In this document: positions 13,613 through 21,735 of the stretch, one piece after another
How the letters are laid out: each line of letters starts with the position of its first letter
Position numbering within the stretch: position 1 is the stretch's first letter
IMG/VR virus record: IMGVR_UViG_3300009488_000074
Span: 1-24,862 of that record
Direction: 5' to 3' (one strand)
Source: a virus
DNA: 24,862 nucleotides
Translations under genes and position numbers: made by a program
Notes under the pieces: generated by a model
What the model was told of the DNA's origin: nothing
Seen by the model: the letters and a program-made list of their open reading frames with translations, nothing else
Database searches by the model: none

Positions 13613-15255
13613 ATCAGGCCACCCTGTTCAAACGACAACGTCCAGTGTGTGAATACTAGGCGTGCCGGACCCCGCACCGTCATATATAGTGACAAGAACC
13701 TACCCAAGCAACCGACTCCTGACCAGGCTTTATAGGTATTGCCTGAACCAGACCAAAAGGCTTGGTCCCAGAAGTCGACATCCCACATGGCCCCGTCATT
13801 AGGAGCAAAGAATTGCGGCGACCCTTGTAGGTTGTCAAAGTCCCACTCATTATACATGACAATCTGAACACCAGGGGCGGAACTACCCTGAAACACGGGT
13901 TCCACAAGCTGGCATCTCTTAAGTTCAGGTGTGTCAAAATTGGAAAACCCTGTTTGCACTCGGCCAATAAGGTCTTCATTGGGCAAGCCGTCAAAGCCTA
14001 CGTTGTCCGAGTTACCCACGAACAATTCGTACACGTTGCCGTCCTGGTCCCCTCCGTACATAGTGCTTTCAAACACTACTACAGTCTGAATAGGCAGATT
14101 GGTCAACTGTGACCATGCGTTATTGTGAACACTGGCAGACCATATACGAGCCGCTCTCTCGTTAATAGTGACTGGCTCCTTAATCATGAACTGCTCTTCC
14201 CTAGGATAGTAGTGCAGTTCCCACTGTGGCTCGTCAAGATTTTCGCTAACCTTACGGGCCAAGATAGTCTGTATGTCAAACCCCATTGACTCAGCGGAGC
14301 CAATTTTCAACGCACCAGTAAAGAGCTCGCTTAGTGGAATAACGCCAGTTTCACACAATACCTGTACGTCACCACCAGACTTCATAGCTATTCTACGACC
14401 AGTAGGTACGCGCCCAACATCCCAAACGCCAACCATACTGAATGTGTCAGCATTTTCAGGGTCACTACCCTGGTAAGCAATGACATCGCCCTGACTACCA
14501 ATAACGATAAGAAAATCGTCAAGGCCATCGCCACCGTCGCGAGTCCACGAAACGAGTTGTTGAAGAGTACCACCCTGCCGGATGTAAGCGCCAAAGTCAA
14601 ACTCCTGCACCTCCCCGGCAATCTGGTCTACGGGGAGGTACCATGCTCTCGTGCTATTGCGGTCAATGAACCACAGCCTGCGCTTCCAGGACATAACATA
14701 GTCCCAGTTTAGGGGGTCGGTACCGTCTATCTCACCGACCCCCACGCCCGCCGGATGTTGAACCCAGCCCGTAGCAGTGGAATATGTGAGGTACCCATTG
14801 AACTCGTTAACGGCGCACAGGAAGTTGTCACCCGCTGTGGAAAACTGTATCCACGACCATTGGTCGGTAATGCCTGGTATCTGAGTAGCAAATGTGACAT
14901 CGCGCGGGGGTTGTATGGGGTTGTCCTGCCTGTCAGTAACATCTGTGATACCTTCAAATGTTACTGCGAAAAGTTTGTTGTCGCCAGGGTCCAGTGCTTC
15001 ATACGCCATGAGCGTATTTACAGGATCGTTAAGTTTATTCTGATGTATGCGGTACCCTGGCCGTAGCTCTAGACCATAGGGCTTGGACCAGAAATTGCGC
15101 AGCTGAAGTGCGTCTTGCAGCAACATCCCTGCAAGGGGCTTCTGAGAAATAAGCCCGTTAACAGGGGAGGGAGTCGTGACACGTTGCGTGTTACGAGTCT
15201 GCGCCGTCCTTAGACCAACGCCTACTCCCATCCGCGGTACTGGTTGTAATGGCAT
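13609..15255 (-). CDS. Tail nozzle / tail tubular B-like protein
   Basis: A 548-residue, beta-rich protein. The N-terminus (PSPVNGLISQKPLAGMLLQDA, about 30-50, and YGLELRPGYRIHQN near 60-73) carries the starting pattern of podovirus nozzle proteins, with NGL, P-x-x-M and GLxxRPGY. The rest has the many Trp and Gly residues and repeated short strands expected of a beta-propeller (T7 gp12 / P22 gp10 class). Its place right after the adaptor gene supports a role in the short tail, through which DNA leaves the capsid. It shares one base with the adaptor gene stop and overlaps the GNAT gene by four bases. Confidence 0.75.
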   Translation of the reverse strand: MPLQPVPRMGVGVGLRTAQTRNTQRVTTPSPVNGLISQKPLAGMLLQDALQLRNFWSKPYGLELRPGYRIHQNKLNDPVNTLMAYEALDPGDNKLFAVTFEGITDVTDRQDNPIQPPRDVTFATQIPGITDQWSWIQFSTAGDNFLCAVNEFNGYLTYSTATGWVQHPAGVGVGEIDGTDPLNWDYVMSWKRRLWFIDRNSTRAWYLPVDQIAGEVQEFDFGAYIRQGGTLQQLVSWTRDGGDGLDDFLIVIGSQGDVIAYQGSDPENADTFSMVGVWDVGRVPTGRRIAMKSGGDVQVLCETGVIPLSELFTGALKIGSAESMGFDIQTILARKVSENLDEPQWELHYYPREEQFMIKEPVTINERAARIWSASVHNNAWSQLTNLPIQTVVVFESTMYGGDQDGNVYELFVGNSDNVGFDGLPNEDLIGRVQTGFSNFDTPELKRCQLVEPVFQGSSAPGVQIVMYNEWDFDNLQGSPQFFAPNDGAMWDVDFWDQAFWSGSGNTYKAWSGVGCLGRFLSLYMTVRGPARLVFTHWTLSFEQGGLM

Positions 15256-16004
15256 CAGACTCCGTAATTCGTGTCAGGTATGTTCCAGTAATCCAAGTAG
15301 CGATAACCAGTGCGGTTGATAAGCGACAGCACCGGAGCGCCCTGGTCCTGTACGAAACGCTGCTCGTAGGCCACCTGAAAATCGCGCATGGCAGCAGCTG
15401 AGTCGAACCCCTTTACCTCAAGCCACTTGGCTTTCGCCAGGTAGTAGATGAGGTACTGGTCAATAAGAAAAACATCACCATTCTTAGTGGCAAAGTTCTT
15501 GAATAACAGCGCGTCATCCTGGTCTTGGACGTACCCCTGACTGATATACTCCATGCTCAGCGTTTGTCCTGGGGGTGGCGGAGGGCTTTTTATTTCCCAC
15601 TGGTTGTCCCTGACACGCCACAAGAGCCGGGTCACAAAATCGGCAGTCCGTACCGTCACACGCTGCCAATCCTGTGATAGGACAGGCCCAATCATAGGTA
15701 ACTGCTGACTGACATTCCACTGGCTTTGGTCCTTGAACATAAGGAAGTCTTCAGGCAATGGTATGAGCTTACTGCTCTGCCCTGGGAAATCCTCCACGAC
15801 AACCGTGGTGAAAGTCTTAAGCATCTGCTGCCAATCGTGCATGCCCAAGAGGTCCGTGCCCGCTTGGTTCACAGACTGCACCATCTGCTGCACGGCGGGG
15901 TCGTTAGACCCCGCCACATCAGTTTGCGCTGGGAACCCTACAGCCTGGAGGACTCGGTTTGCCAGGTTGAGTAGTGTGTCAGTCCGCGTTATCTGGAATG
16001 GCAT
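15255..16004 (-). CDS. Head-tail adaptor / tail tubular A-like protein
   Basis: A 249-residue protein. Visible features are the N-terminal helical part (DTLLNLANRVLQAVGFP), a Trp-rich core (MHDWQQMLKTF, then LIPLPEDFLMFKDQSQWN), PMIGPVLSQDWQRVTV, and the EYISQGYVQDQDDALLF segment. This order (Trp motif, LP-x-DF, PM-x-GP, EYIS-x-x-Y) is typical of podovirus adaptor/gatekeeper proteins (T7 gp11 / P22 gp4 class). These bind below the portal and join it to the tail nozzle. It overlaps the 201-aa gene by 26 bases and the nozzle gene by one base, which suggests coupled translation. Confidence 0.7.
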   Translation of the reverse strand: MPFQITRTDTLLNLANRVLQAVGFPAQTDVAGSNDPAVQQMVQSVNQAGTDLLGMHDWQQMLKTFTTVVVEDFPGQSSKLIPLPEDFLMFKDQSQWNVSQQLPMIGPVLSQDWQRVTVRTADFVTRLLWRVRDNQWEIKSPPPPPGQTLSMEYISQGYVQDQDDALLFKNFATKNGDVFLIDQYLIYYLAKAKWLEVKGFDSAAAMRDFQVAYEQRFVQDQGAPVLSLINRTGYRYLDYWNIPDTNYGV

Positions 16005-16584
16005 CGGTTACCTCCTGCGCGGCCATGAGGGCGGCCATCTGCTCCTTGAGCTCGGCAATTTCCTTGTCGCGCTCGGACAGCTGGTCCTCCATTTCCTGGG
16101 CACCTACTCCGCGCTGGCTGGCATCCATGTACTCCTTGGCCTTCTGCTTGTCGGCCTGGAAGCCCATGAAGTTTTTGCCGCCCTCGTCGGCTGCTGCGGC
16201 CAGTTGCTCCACCGTAACAATCTTGAAGAACTTGTACTCTTCCACGCGGCCAGGGGTCATCCAAGGCATGAGGCTGAGGGGCGTGCCCACCTGCTGCTCT
16301 TCCTTACCCTGCTTGTATGCTTCGTACTGGCGCGGAAACCGCTGAATATCCTGCTGGCGTGCCTGCCGCATGACCACAGAGTGCTTATCACCTGGCACGA
16401 TAATGGTAACAAAGTCTCGGTCCAAGTAAATGGGCCGCCCCTGCTCGTTGGAAGAGTGCTGGTCGAAGACTGCCTTGGTGCTGAACGTAGCGTACAGACG
16501 GTCATCATGCCTGAAACGCTGGGCACCTGTGGCGCTCGCTTCGTCAACGTAACGTGAATCCATAACTGATGGTGGTGTGCTCAT
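15979..16584 (-). CDS. Coiled-coil head/connector-region protein, unknown function
   Basis: A 201-residue protein whose first half is probably folded (RYVDEASATGAQRF, then RPIYLDRDFVTIIVPGDKHS). The middle has a GTPLSLMPWMTPGRVEEYKF segment and TVEQLAAAADEGG, which recalls phage proteins containing a GTPL-x-x-WP and TVEQLA pattern. The last ~40 residues are a predicted coiled coil (EDQLSERDKEIAELKEQMAAL). Its second half uses mainly G/C-ending codons, as the capsid gene does, hinting at abundance. It overlaps the PKD-lectin gene by four bases and the adaptor gene by 26. I do not know its function; position suggests a head completion or connector role. Confidence 0.6.
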   Translation of the reverse strand: MSTPPSVMDSRYVDEASATGAQRFRHDDRLYATFSTKAVFDQHSSNEQGRPIYLDRDFVTIIVPGDKHSVVMRQARQQDIQRFPRQYEAYKQGKEEQQVGTPLSLMPWMTPGRVEEYKFFKIVTVEQLAAAADEGGKNFMGFQADKQKAKEYMDASQRGVGAQEMEDQLSERDKEIAELKEQMAALMAAQEVTDAIPDNAD

Positions 16585-19500
16585 TTTGTAGCTCTCTTTA
16601 TAAGTCTAACATCGGATATATCTGCCCCGAGGTACGGCAGTCCTGGAATACTACCTGCTGGTATTTGAATATCCTTGCCCCCGCCACCTTGCGACCCTTG
16701 GAATCCACGTACACGTATGTCCAATGGCCCGTGGTTCAAAGAATTTTCAAACCGCAGAATATCGCCTGGCACAACTCCATAAGATTCCCAATTAGACACA
16801 CCATCAGTGGGCAACTGAATCAATGTGCTGAACCAATTAAGTGTGAGCTGTAAGGCCAACAAGCCTAAATCAGCTGTGGAGTCATAGAGTATGTCTAAAG
16901 CGAAGTTAGTTGGTGGAGGAAAGGCGATGCCTATGTACGGCCCAAAGGCCGATATACTGTGCGGAGAAACAATTACTGTATCGTGAAACTGCAAGTCAGA
17001 CGTTACCTTTTCAACAAGGAATTTACCCGTCATATCCACATTGGGGGAAAATGTAGTATTCTGCTCAATAGTATCCCCAGCGAAAACTCCAAAGACGTCC
17101 CAATTAGATGTGACAAACAGCTTGTCAGGGGCAAAGCCTTCTATGTCATCAGTGCCAGAGAGGGGGACGCCCACGGTGTCCAGTATATCGTTCTGTATGG
17201 GAGGCAGAGTCGGTATGCCGTTGTATGAAAACGGCCCGTAGTTTTCATCGCCCCAATCCAGCATTTGCTGGCCTTCAGCAAGAGTAAGTTTGGTGTCCCA
17301 CACCCACACACGCGCGATATCACCACCAAATTGACGCGCTGCATCGTCTCTATCGCCTAGGCGGAATATTTTGTTCGGACCTGGACCGTTGCCAGAAATA
17401 CCCGTTACTGTGAACGGTATTGAACCAGTTTTCTGGGCATAAAAATTGAACGCTGTGTCAACAGAACCGACAACCATGTACCAATTATATGAAATCAGCG
17501 CAGTTGCAGGAGGAGGTTCCGCCTGCATACTTTGACCGTAGAGGAGCGCACTACCTACGTTGTTCGGTGGCGCACGATAATTCATTCCAAGAGCATTTTG
17601 AGGCCCCGTGGTACCCCAGAACATTTGGTTCATCCCAGGGTTGGGCTCTTCCATGCCCTTGAAAATCATAGCAACTGAGAGGTTGCCCCCTGGGTCAGAG
17701 ACAATGTTCTTAAAGAGCTCAGTGTTCTTTGTTATTTCAAATCTAGCCGCGCCACTACCAGCAGGAAGACCAGTTGGGTCTTGAATCCAAGTGGGGGCCT
17801 CAGTGCTAACTCCTGAATAGTCAAGAGAAGTACCGTCGGTGCCCTTATTCAGTATTCTGGTAATGCCGCCACCATCTTGAATGGGGAAGTTGAAGGCCCC
17901 ACCAGCGAGCATTTGACTTTGGTCACCAAAGTCAAAGTCGTGAATAACTCGCGACGGCTGCGGGAATGCAGTAGGCGTAGGTGGAATAGGCGTTACACCA
18001 TCAACGACAGTAAAACCGTCATTGGTCACCTTAATGCCTTCATTGGAATGCCCTGTGCCTGTACCTCCGACACACTGAGCTCCATTACCATCTATGCCCC
18101 AACCACTGACAAAGAACTGTGGAGTATTGAAAGTAACAAGACGGACGCCGTTATGTTGATGGGCAATACCAGCAATGAACACACGGGGGACTACGCCGTC
18201 GTCTATTGCGACGTACATTTCACCCGACCCTGCCTGCGCTGTACCTTCAACGAAAACTGTACCCGCAGGTGGGTCCGCCCCTAGTGCGAGCTGAGTCAAC
18301 ACGAGCTCCTGCGTACCCCCACGTATCAACCTGCCGTTGAGAATCTGAGCATCAGCCAGCGCAGCAGCACTGAATGTAGCTGTGTCAAACGGAGTTGGCC
18401 CATCAAGGGCTGTGGCTGTCAAACGCAGAACGTAAGGGCCTACGTCATCAGGAGTAAAGAGGGGGTCCAACACTGTGTCATCAGAAAACGACCCCGTGCC
18501 ACCTGAGTCAATAGTCCACAATGTCGTGATTTCGTTGGTGCTGCCAACAGTGACAGTACCGTCCAGTTGAGTCTGCGCACCTGGGTCACCTGTGTAAGGA
18601 CCACCAGCATCCACCGTAGGCGGGACAGGGTCAGCTTCAAAGTTAGCATCATCAAAGACCGCTGGTCCATCACTAGGCGTGACCGTTAATCGCAGAACAT
18701 AAGAGCCAACATTAAACGGAGTGAATGTAGGATCTTCTATAGCGTCATTGGAAAAAATGCCGCTACCCGGAAAAGGTGGGTCAGACTCAATTGTCCACAG
18801 TAACACCGGCGCAGGATCGCTGCCTGGCGTCACTGTGGCATTCAAAGCTGTAGCTGTATTCCAATCGCCGGTGTACGGACCACCAGCTTCTACTGTAGGA
18901 GGTATGTCATCACTTTCAAAGTTGGCCGTATCGCTGACAGGGGGGCCGTCGCTGGGGTTAGCCTCCAGTTTCAGCACATACGCGCCTACCGTGTCTGGAG
19001 TAAACGTGGGGTCTTCTACATTGGCGGATGGGAGAAATGTGCCACCACCAGGACCAGAGTCAATGGTCCAAGTGAGGACAGGAGTAGGATCAGTACCAGG
19101 AGTAACGGTGGCATTGAGCGCCGTCGCAGTGTTGACGTCTCCATTGTACGGACCTCCAGCATCTACCACAGGCGGGACTGGCGTCGCCGCAGACAGGAGC
19201 TCAACTGCAATGATGCCCCAGCGGTCGGTAGCGTTGAGGGTCCACGACATAGTGACTGTCGCAGCACCTGGCTCGGTGCTGGCTGCACCATGCTCCTGCC
19301 TCGCACCGGCTACTGGCGAGGACAGGTTCCACAACTGAGTCTGCCCAGCGCCAACCGTGAACGGCCCGCCAGTATCCTCAGAGCCAACACCGTCTTGAAT
19401 AAGCTCGCCTACCGATGAGGCAATGTTGACCGTAGCTGTACCAGAACCAGAAGAACTCGCCGTGGCAATGTTGCCGATAGGAACTGTCTGGTCAACACCA

Positions 19501-19829
19501 GAGTAGTTAACTGCACCAGAGACAATGCCCTGGTCAGTACCTAGAACTTGGTCAAGCGTGATAACAACATTGAACGTGCCTACAGGAGGAGCCAGCAGCC
19601 TCCACATTTCAACACGAGTATCATCGTCTTCCGTCACCTGCCCGACAAAGGTCAGGGCAACACCATTATAGGTGACGGTAGAAACAACGTTGAAATCAGT
19701 GCGGTTGTTGAACGCCGTGGTGACGAGCAGCATACCGTCGGTCATTACCGGGACGGTGTGAGCAAATGTTACAGATATTACTGTATCATCTACATCTGTT
19801 GAAACTGTGCCTTCTACTTGAGCAGTCAT
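16581..19829 (-). CDS. Large PKD-repeat and lectin-like virion surface protein
   Basis: A 1082-residue multi-domain protein, longer than any neighbour. Residues ~1-215 form a beta-sandwich-like domain. Three tandem PKD/Ig-like repeats follow (about 221-305, 311-398 and 404-488), each starting with V-x-AGGPY-x-GD and ending with YVL-x-L and an F residue. A linker domain (about 490-620) leads to a concanavalin A / laminin-G-like lectin domain (about 625-865; FDFGDQ, FKGMEEP, VWVWDTKLTLAEGQQMLDWG). The C-terminus (866-1082) is beta-rich and unrecognised. No signal peptide is visible, so it should be assembled onto the virion. Such PKD and lectin units bind sugars or decorate phage heads. It overlaps both neighbours by four bases (ATGA). 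Confidence 0.75.
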   Translation of the reverse strand: MTAQVEGTVSTDVDDTVISVTFAHTVPVMTDGMLLVTTAFNNRTDFNVVSTVTYNGVALTFVGQVTEDDDTRVEMWRLLAPPVGTFNVVITLDQVLGTDQGIVSGAVNYSGVDQTVPIGNIATASSSGSGTATVNIASSVGELIQDGVGSEDTGGPFTVGAGQTQLWNLSSPVAGARQEHGAASTEPGAATVTMSWTLNATDRWGIIAVELLSAATPVPPVVDAGGPYNGDVNTATALNATVTPGTDPTPVLTWTIDSGPGGGTFLPSANVEDPTFTPDTVGAYVLKLEANPSDGPPVSDTANFESDDIPPTVEAGGPYTGDWNTATALNATVTPGSDPAPVLLWTIESDPPFPGSGIFSNDAIEDPTFTPFNVGSYVLRLTVTPSDGPAVFDDANFEADPVPPTVDAGGPYTGDPGAQTQLDGTVTVGSTNEITTLWTIDSGGTGSFSDDTVLDPLFTPDDVGPYVLRLTATALDGPTPFDTATFSAAALADAQILNGRLIRGGTQELVLTQLALGADPPAGTVFVEGTAQAGSGEMYVAIDDGVVPRVFIAGIAHQHNGVRLVTFNTPQFFVSGWGIDGNGAQCVGGTGTGHSNEGIKVTNDGFTVVDGVTPIPPTPTAFPQPSRVIHDFDFGDQSQMLAGGAFNFPIQDGGGITRILNKGTDGTSLDYSGVSTEAPTWIQDPTGLPAGSGAARFEITKNTELFKNIVSDPGGNLSVAMIFKGMEEPNPGMNQMFWGTTGPQNALGMNYRAPPNNVGSALLYGQSMQAEPPPATALISYNWYMVVGSVDTAFNFYAQKTGSIPFTVTGISGNGPGPNKIFRLGDRDDAARQFGGDIARVWVWDTKLTLAEGQQMLDWGDENYGPFSYNGIPTLPPIQNDILDTVGVPLSGTDDIEGFAPDKLFVTSNWDVFGVFAGDTIEQNTTFSPNVDMTGKFLVEKVTSDLQFHDTVIVSPHSISAFGPYIGIAFPPPTNFALDILYDSTADLGLLALQLTLNWFSTLIQLPTDGVSNWESYGVVPGDILRFENSLNHGPLDIRVRGFQGSQGGGGKDIQIPAGSIPGLPYLGADISDVRLIKRATK
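18366..19169 (-). repeat. Three tandem PKD/Ig-like coding repeats
   Basis: Within the 1082-aa gene, three units of about 93 codons recur (approximately 18915-19169, 18636-18899 and 18366-18620). Each contains V-x-AGGPY-x-GD, an LNATVTPG-like or LDGTVTVG segment, WTI-x-S, DPTFTP-like or DPLFTP, and YVLRL. The first two are most alike at protein level (both TALNATVTPG); the third is more diverged. The units probably arose by duplication. Confidence 0.8.
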
Positions 19830-20191
19830 CTACGTCTTATAGGCTCTCTGGGTTTCAACCTTGTCCGACGATCTCGCACAGCGTCTGGCCTAAGTCTCTC
19901 AGTTATATTGTCCAGGCCAATCACAAGATCAGTAGGTATGCTGACCCCACCATCAGGGTCAGATACCATAAAAACATTATCGGCGGTGAGATCCATACGT
20001 ACTTCAGGCTGGTCCTTTAATCCATCGGACCGGCTGTCGCCCGTACCTGCGATGGAAATTACAGACCTATCATTAATGTTACCACGCATGATAAGCGCGG
20101 TAAGCTGAAGTGTAACGTCGTCGTATTCAACGAGGGCGGAGCACACCCCGCCCTCGTTGGTTCTTGCGTACTCTCGCTCTACGAGAGCCAT
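19826..20191 (-). CDS. Small hypothetical head-region protein
   Basis: A 121-residue protein with a basic C-terminus (RRTRLKPREPIRRR). The middle is beta-like (ALVEYDDVTLQLTALIMRG, then EVRMDLTADNVFMVSDPDGG). It has no motif I recognise. It overlaps the PKD-lectin gene by four bases (ATGA) and starts one base after the stop of the 131-aa gene. It is probably a minor structural component translated together with its neighbours. Confidence 0.6.
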   Translation of the reverse strand: MALVEREYARTNEGGVCSALVEYDDVTLQLTALIMRGNINDRSVISIAGTGDSRSDGLKDQPEVRMDLTADNVFMVSDPDGGVSIPTDLVIGLDNITERLRPDAVRDRRTRLKPREPIRRR

Positions 20192-20192
20192 G

Positions 20193-20588
20193 TTACGGGG
20201 TGACGCCCCACGCCGACTGACCGGCCTGCAGAGTCTTGCCCGTGCGGTTGAGGGCCGTGCCAGGAGTCATGACGCCATCCGGTGCAATCACGGCGTTAAC
20301 CGTGATGAACACCAGCGTGGATGGCTGAAACTCCACGTCCTGGCCATCGATGGAGGGGCCGCCTACGGCTGCCCCGTCTTCTCCGATGCGCCGTTGCAGC
20401 GCGGTGAGGTCATTGGGGGTGGACCAGGGCTGAGGATACGGCCCGTAATCCGGTGCGTCGAAGACTGCTTTGGAGCCGATACCGATACCGCAACAGACAC
20501 CGCCACCGTTGTCATCGACAGCGTTGTCATTGGTCTGCGAAGGATCCGGGTCGATGAAGGCTCCGGCTCGTGCGGTTGGAAAAGTCAT
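20193..20588 (-). CDS. Small hypothetical protein, possible head decoration protein
   Basis: A 131-residue protein with an excellent ribosome site (AAAAGGAGGTTAG before ATG 20588) and codons as G/C-biased as the capsid gene, which suggests high expression. It begins MTFPTARAGAFIDPD, has a Gly- and Cys-containing stretch (NGGGVCCGIGIGSKAVF) and a beta-like C-terminal half (FQPSTLVFITVNAVIAPDG). I recognise no family. Its place right after the major capsid gene, the strong ribosome site and the small size fit a decoration or cement protein, but this is inference. A terminator between it and the capsid gene would reduce its transcript level relative to capsid. Confidence 0.65.
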   Translation of the reverse strand: MTFPTARAGAFIDPDPSQTNDNAVDDNGGGVCCGIGIGSKAVFDAPDYGPYPQPWSTPNDLTALQRRIGEDGAAVGGPSIDGQDVEFQPSTLVFITVNAVIAPDGVMTPGTALNRTGKTLQAGQSAWGVTP

Positions 20589-20605
20589 CTAACCTCCTTT
20601 TGCCG

Positions 20606-20634
20606 AAAAGATGGGCGGGGGCCTTACCCCGCCC
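20606..20634 (-). terminator. Intrinsic terminator after the major capsid gene
   Basis: An 8-bp GC stem (20613-20620 with 20627-20634) and a 6-base loop are followed on the minus strand by a short T-run (ATCTTTT, to 20606). It lies between the capsid stop at 20658 and the ribosome site of the next gene. Placed here it would let the capsid mRNA be more abundant than the downstream transcript. Confidence 0.7.
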
Positions 20635-20657
20635 GAAGCAACCCACCACCTGGGATG

Positions 20658-21637
20658 TTACGTGGTATCGAAGAGGCGACCCTGGAACTCGGAGCCGGAG
20701 GTGGTGACGTTACCGGCCCAGCCGAGGATCTGCACTTCGGCGTCCTGGTTGATGGCGTAGCGTTTGCTCGGCATCAGTGGTACCATGTTCCTGTCGCGGT
20801 GAGGCCGCAGGAAGATGTACTTGGTGTTGAGCATGAACGCCGTTTCCGGCGGGCAGAACCCACCGATACCACCGTCGAGCACGCAGTCCGCGTCCATGTA
20901 CTTATGGTCGGGAATCCGAGCTTGCCCACTTCCGTGCCGTTGAACCGCTGGAGGCTCTGCAGGCTGGAAATGTAGTAGTTCCAGAACACGCTGTCCATGG
21001 GGATGAGGTCGGGACGGTCGCTGCCACGCACGAGGCTCGCCCACGCCTGGTTCATCAGGTTCTGGACGTTGGCCGCCGTGAGGGCACCACCGTTGATGAC
21101 CGCGGAGTCGAATGCCTGGGAGCGCCAGAACGGGAACGCGGCACGATCGATACCGCCATACGTGCCCACGGTGGGATCCGTGGGTACGGCGATGTCGAGA
21201 CCACCGATCTCCTTACCACCGTCGCCGGTGCCGTCGGAGTACACGCCATCTGCCAGCGTGTTGGACATGGTGGACTCGGCCACGCTGATACGACCTTCCA
21301 TAAGGTCAATCATGCGCTCGCGGCCGTTGTTCTGGAGCATCTCGAGACCGGACATCACCACCGGGCAGGCAAGCTGCTTGATGGCGTACTCGGCTGCGGA
21401 AATCACGTCCTGCGCTGCCACCGGCAGGAGGTCGTAACCGCTGTACCAGCCGACGTTGCCGTTCTCGGCGAAGCTCAGCTCCTGAAAGATAACGGAACCA
21501 CCGCCGAAAGGCTTCACATTGCCACGCTGCTCGAGCCGAGCGAGCAAGGCGTTGTTCTTGGTTACGTTATCCGCGATTTGCCGCGTACGACTTTCGATAG
21601 TCGTAGCGACGATGTCGGATACGTTTGGGAATGCCAT
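20658..21637 (-). CDS. Major capsid protein, with apparent -1 frameshift near position 20912
   Basis: HK97-fold major capsid protein, read in two frames. Codons from ATG 21637 give 242 residues (MAFPNVSDIVATTIESRTRQ, later NGTEVGKLGF). After the TTC at 20914-20912, the in-frame sequence turns into an unlikely Ser/Thr/Arg-rich tail ending at 20774. The frame shifted back by one base at the CCC (20912-20910) instead gives PDHKYMDADCVLDGGIGGF, then LNTKYIFLRPHRDRNMVPL and EVQILGWAGNVTTSG, ending at 20658, which is the expected C-terminal capsid domain. Joined length is 326 residues, normal for this class. The break is either a missing base in the C-run (sequencing error or mutation) or a real recoding site. 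Codons are strongly G/C-ending, as in highly expressed genes. Confidence 0.75.
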
Positions 21638-21648
21638 TTGTAATCTCC

Positions 21649-21662
21649 ATAGGTGAACCTAT
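21649..21662 (-). promoter_or_regulatory. Short inverted repeat overlapping the capsid leader
   Basis: ATAGGT and ACCTAT flank a 2-base centre, 12 bases before the capsid ATG (21637), next to the GGAG ribosome site. It is too short to call an operator with confidence; it could affect translation. Confidence 0.25.
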
Positions 21663-21678
21663 TACCTGTTCGGCTTCC

Positions 21679-21735
21679 CCCTAGTGGGCTGGGCGATTGG
21701 AGCCCTTTGCTCTAGGGTCTCCCCGAACTGGGAGA
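21679..21735 (-). other. Compact two-hairpin structure between scaffold and capsid genes
   Basis: Immediately after the scaffold stop (21736) a 6-bp hairpin (21718-21723 with 21730-21735, 6-base loop) abuts a nested one: outer arms 21679-21684 and 21712-21717, inner arms 21686-21690 and 21701-21705. No T-run follows, so it is not a standard terminator. It may be an RNA processing or stability element that raises capsid expression. Confidence 0.45.

Noticed and set aside
15733-16557. A long plus-strand ORF of 274 codons opposite the adaptor and 201-aa genes
   Set aside because: It lies antisense to two well-supported minus-strand genes with overlapping starts and family features; its product is Leu/Cys/Ser-rich with no coherent motif and no ribosome site.
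18366-19169. Tandem repeats as a CRISPR array
   Set aside because: The ~280-base units are coding PKD-like repeats that diverge in sequence and have no short identical repeat-spacer structure.
18721-19338. Antisense ORF of 205 codons within the PKD region
   Set aside because: It is a mirror of the repeated PKD coding sequence; the minus-strand frame encodes recognisable domains.
20774-20910. The 0-frame C-terminal extension of the capsid ORF (TISTWTRTACS onward) as a real second capsid form
   Set aside because: The residues are Ser/Thr/Arg/Cys-rich without capsid character, whereas the -1 frame gives a coherent capsid C-terminus. Kept only as a remote recoding option.
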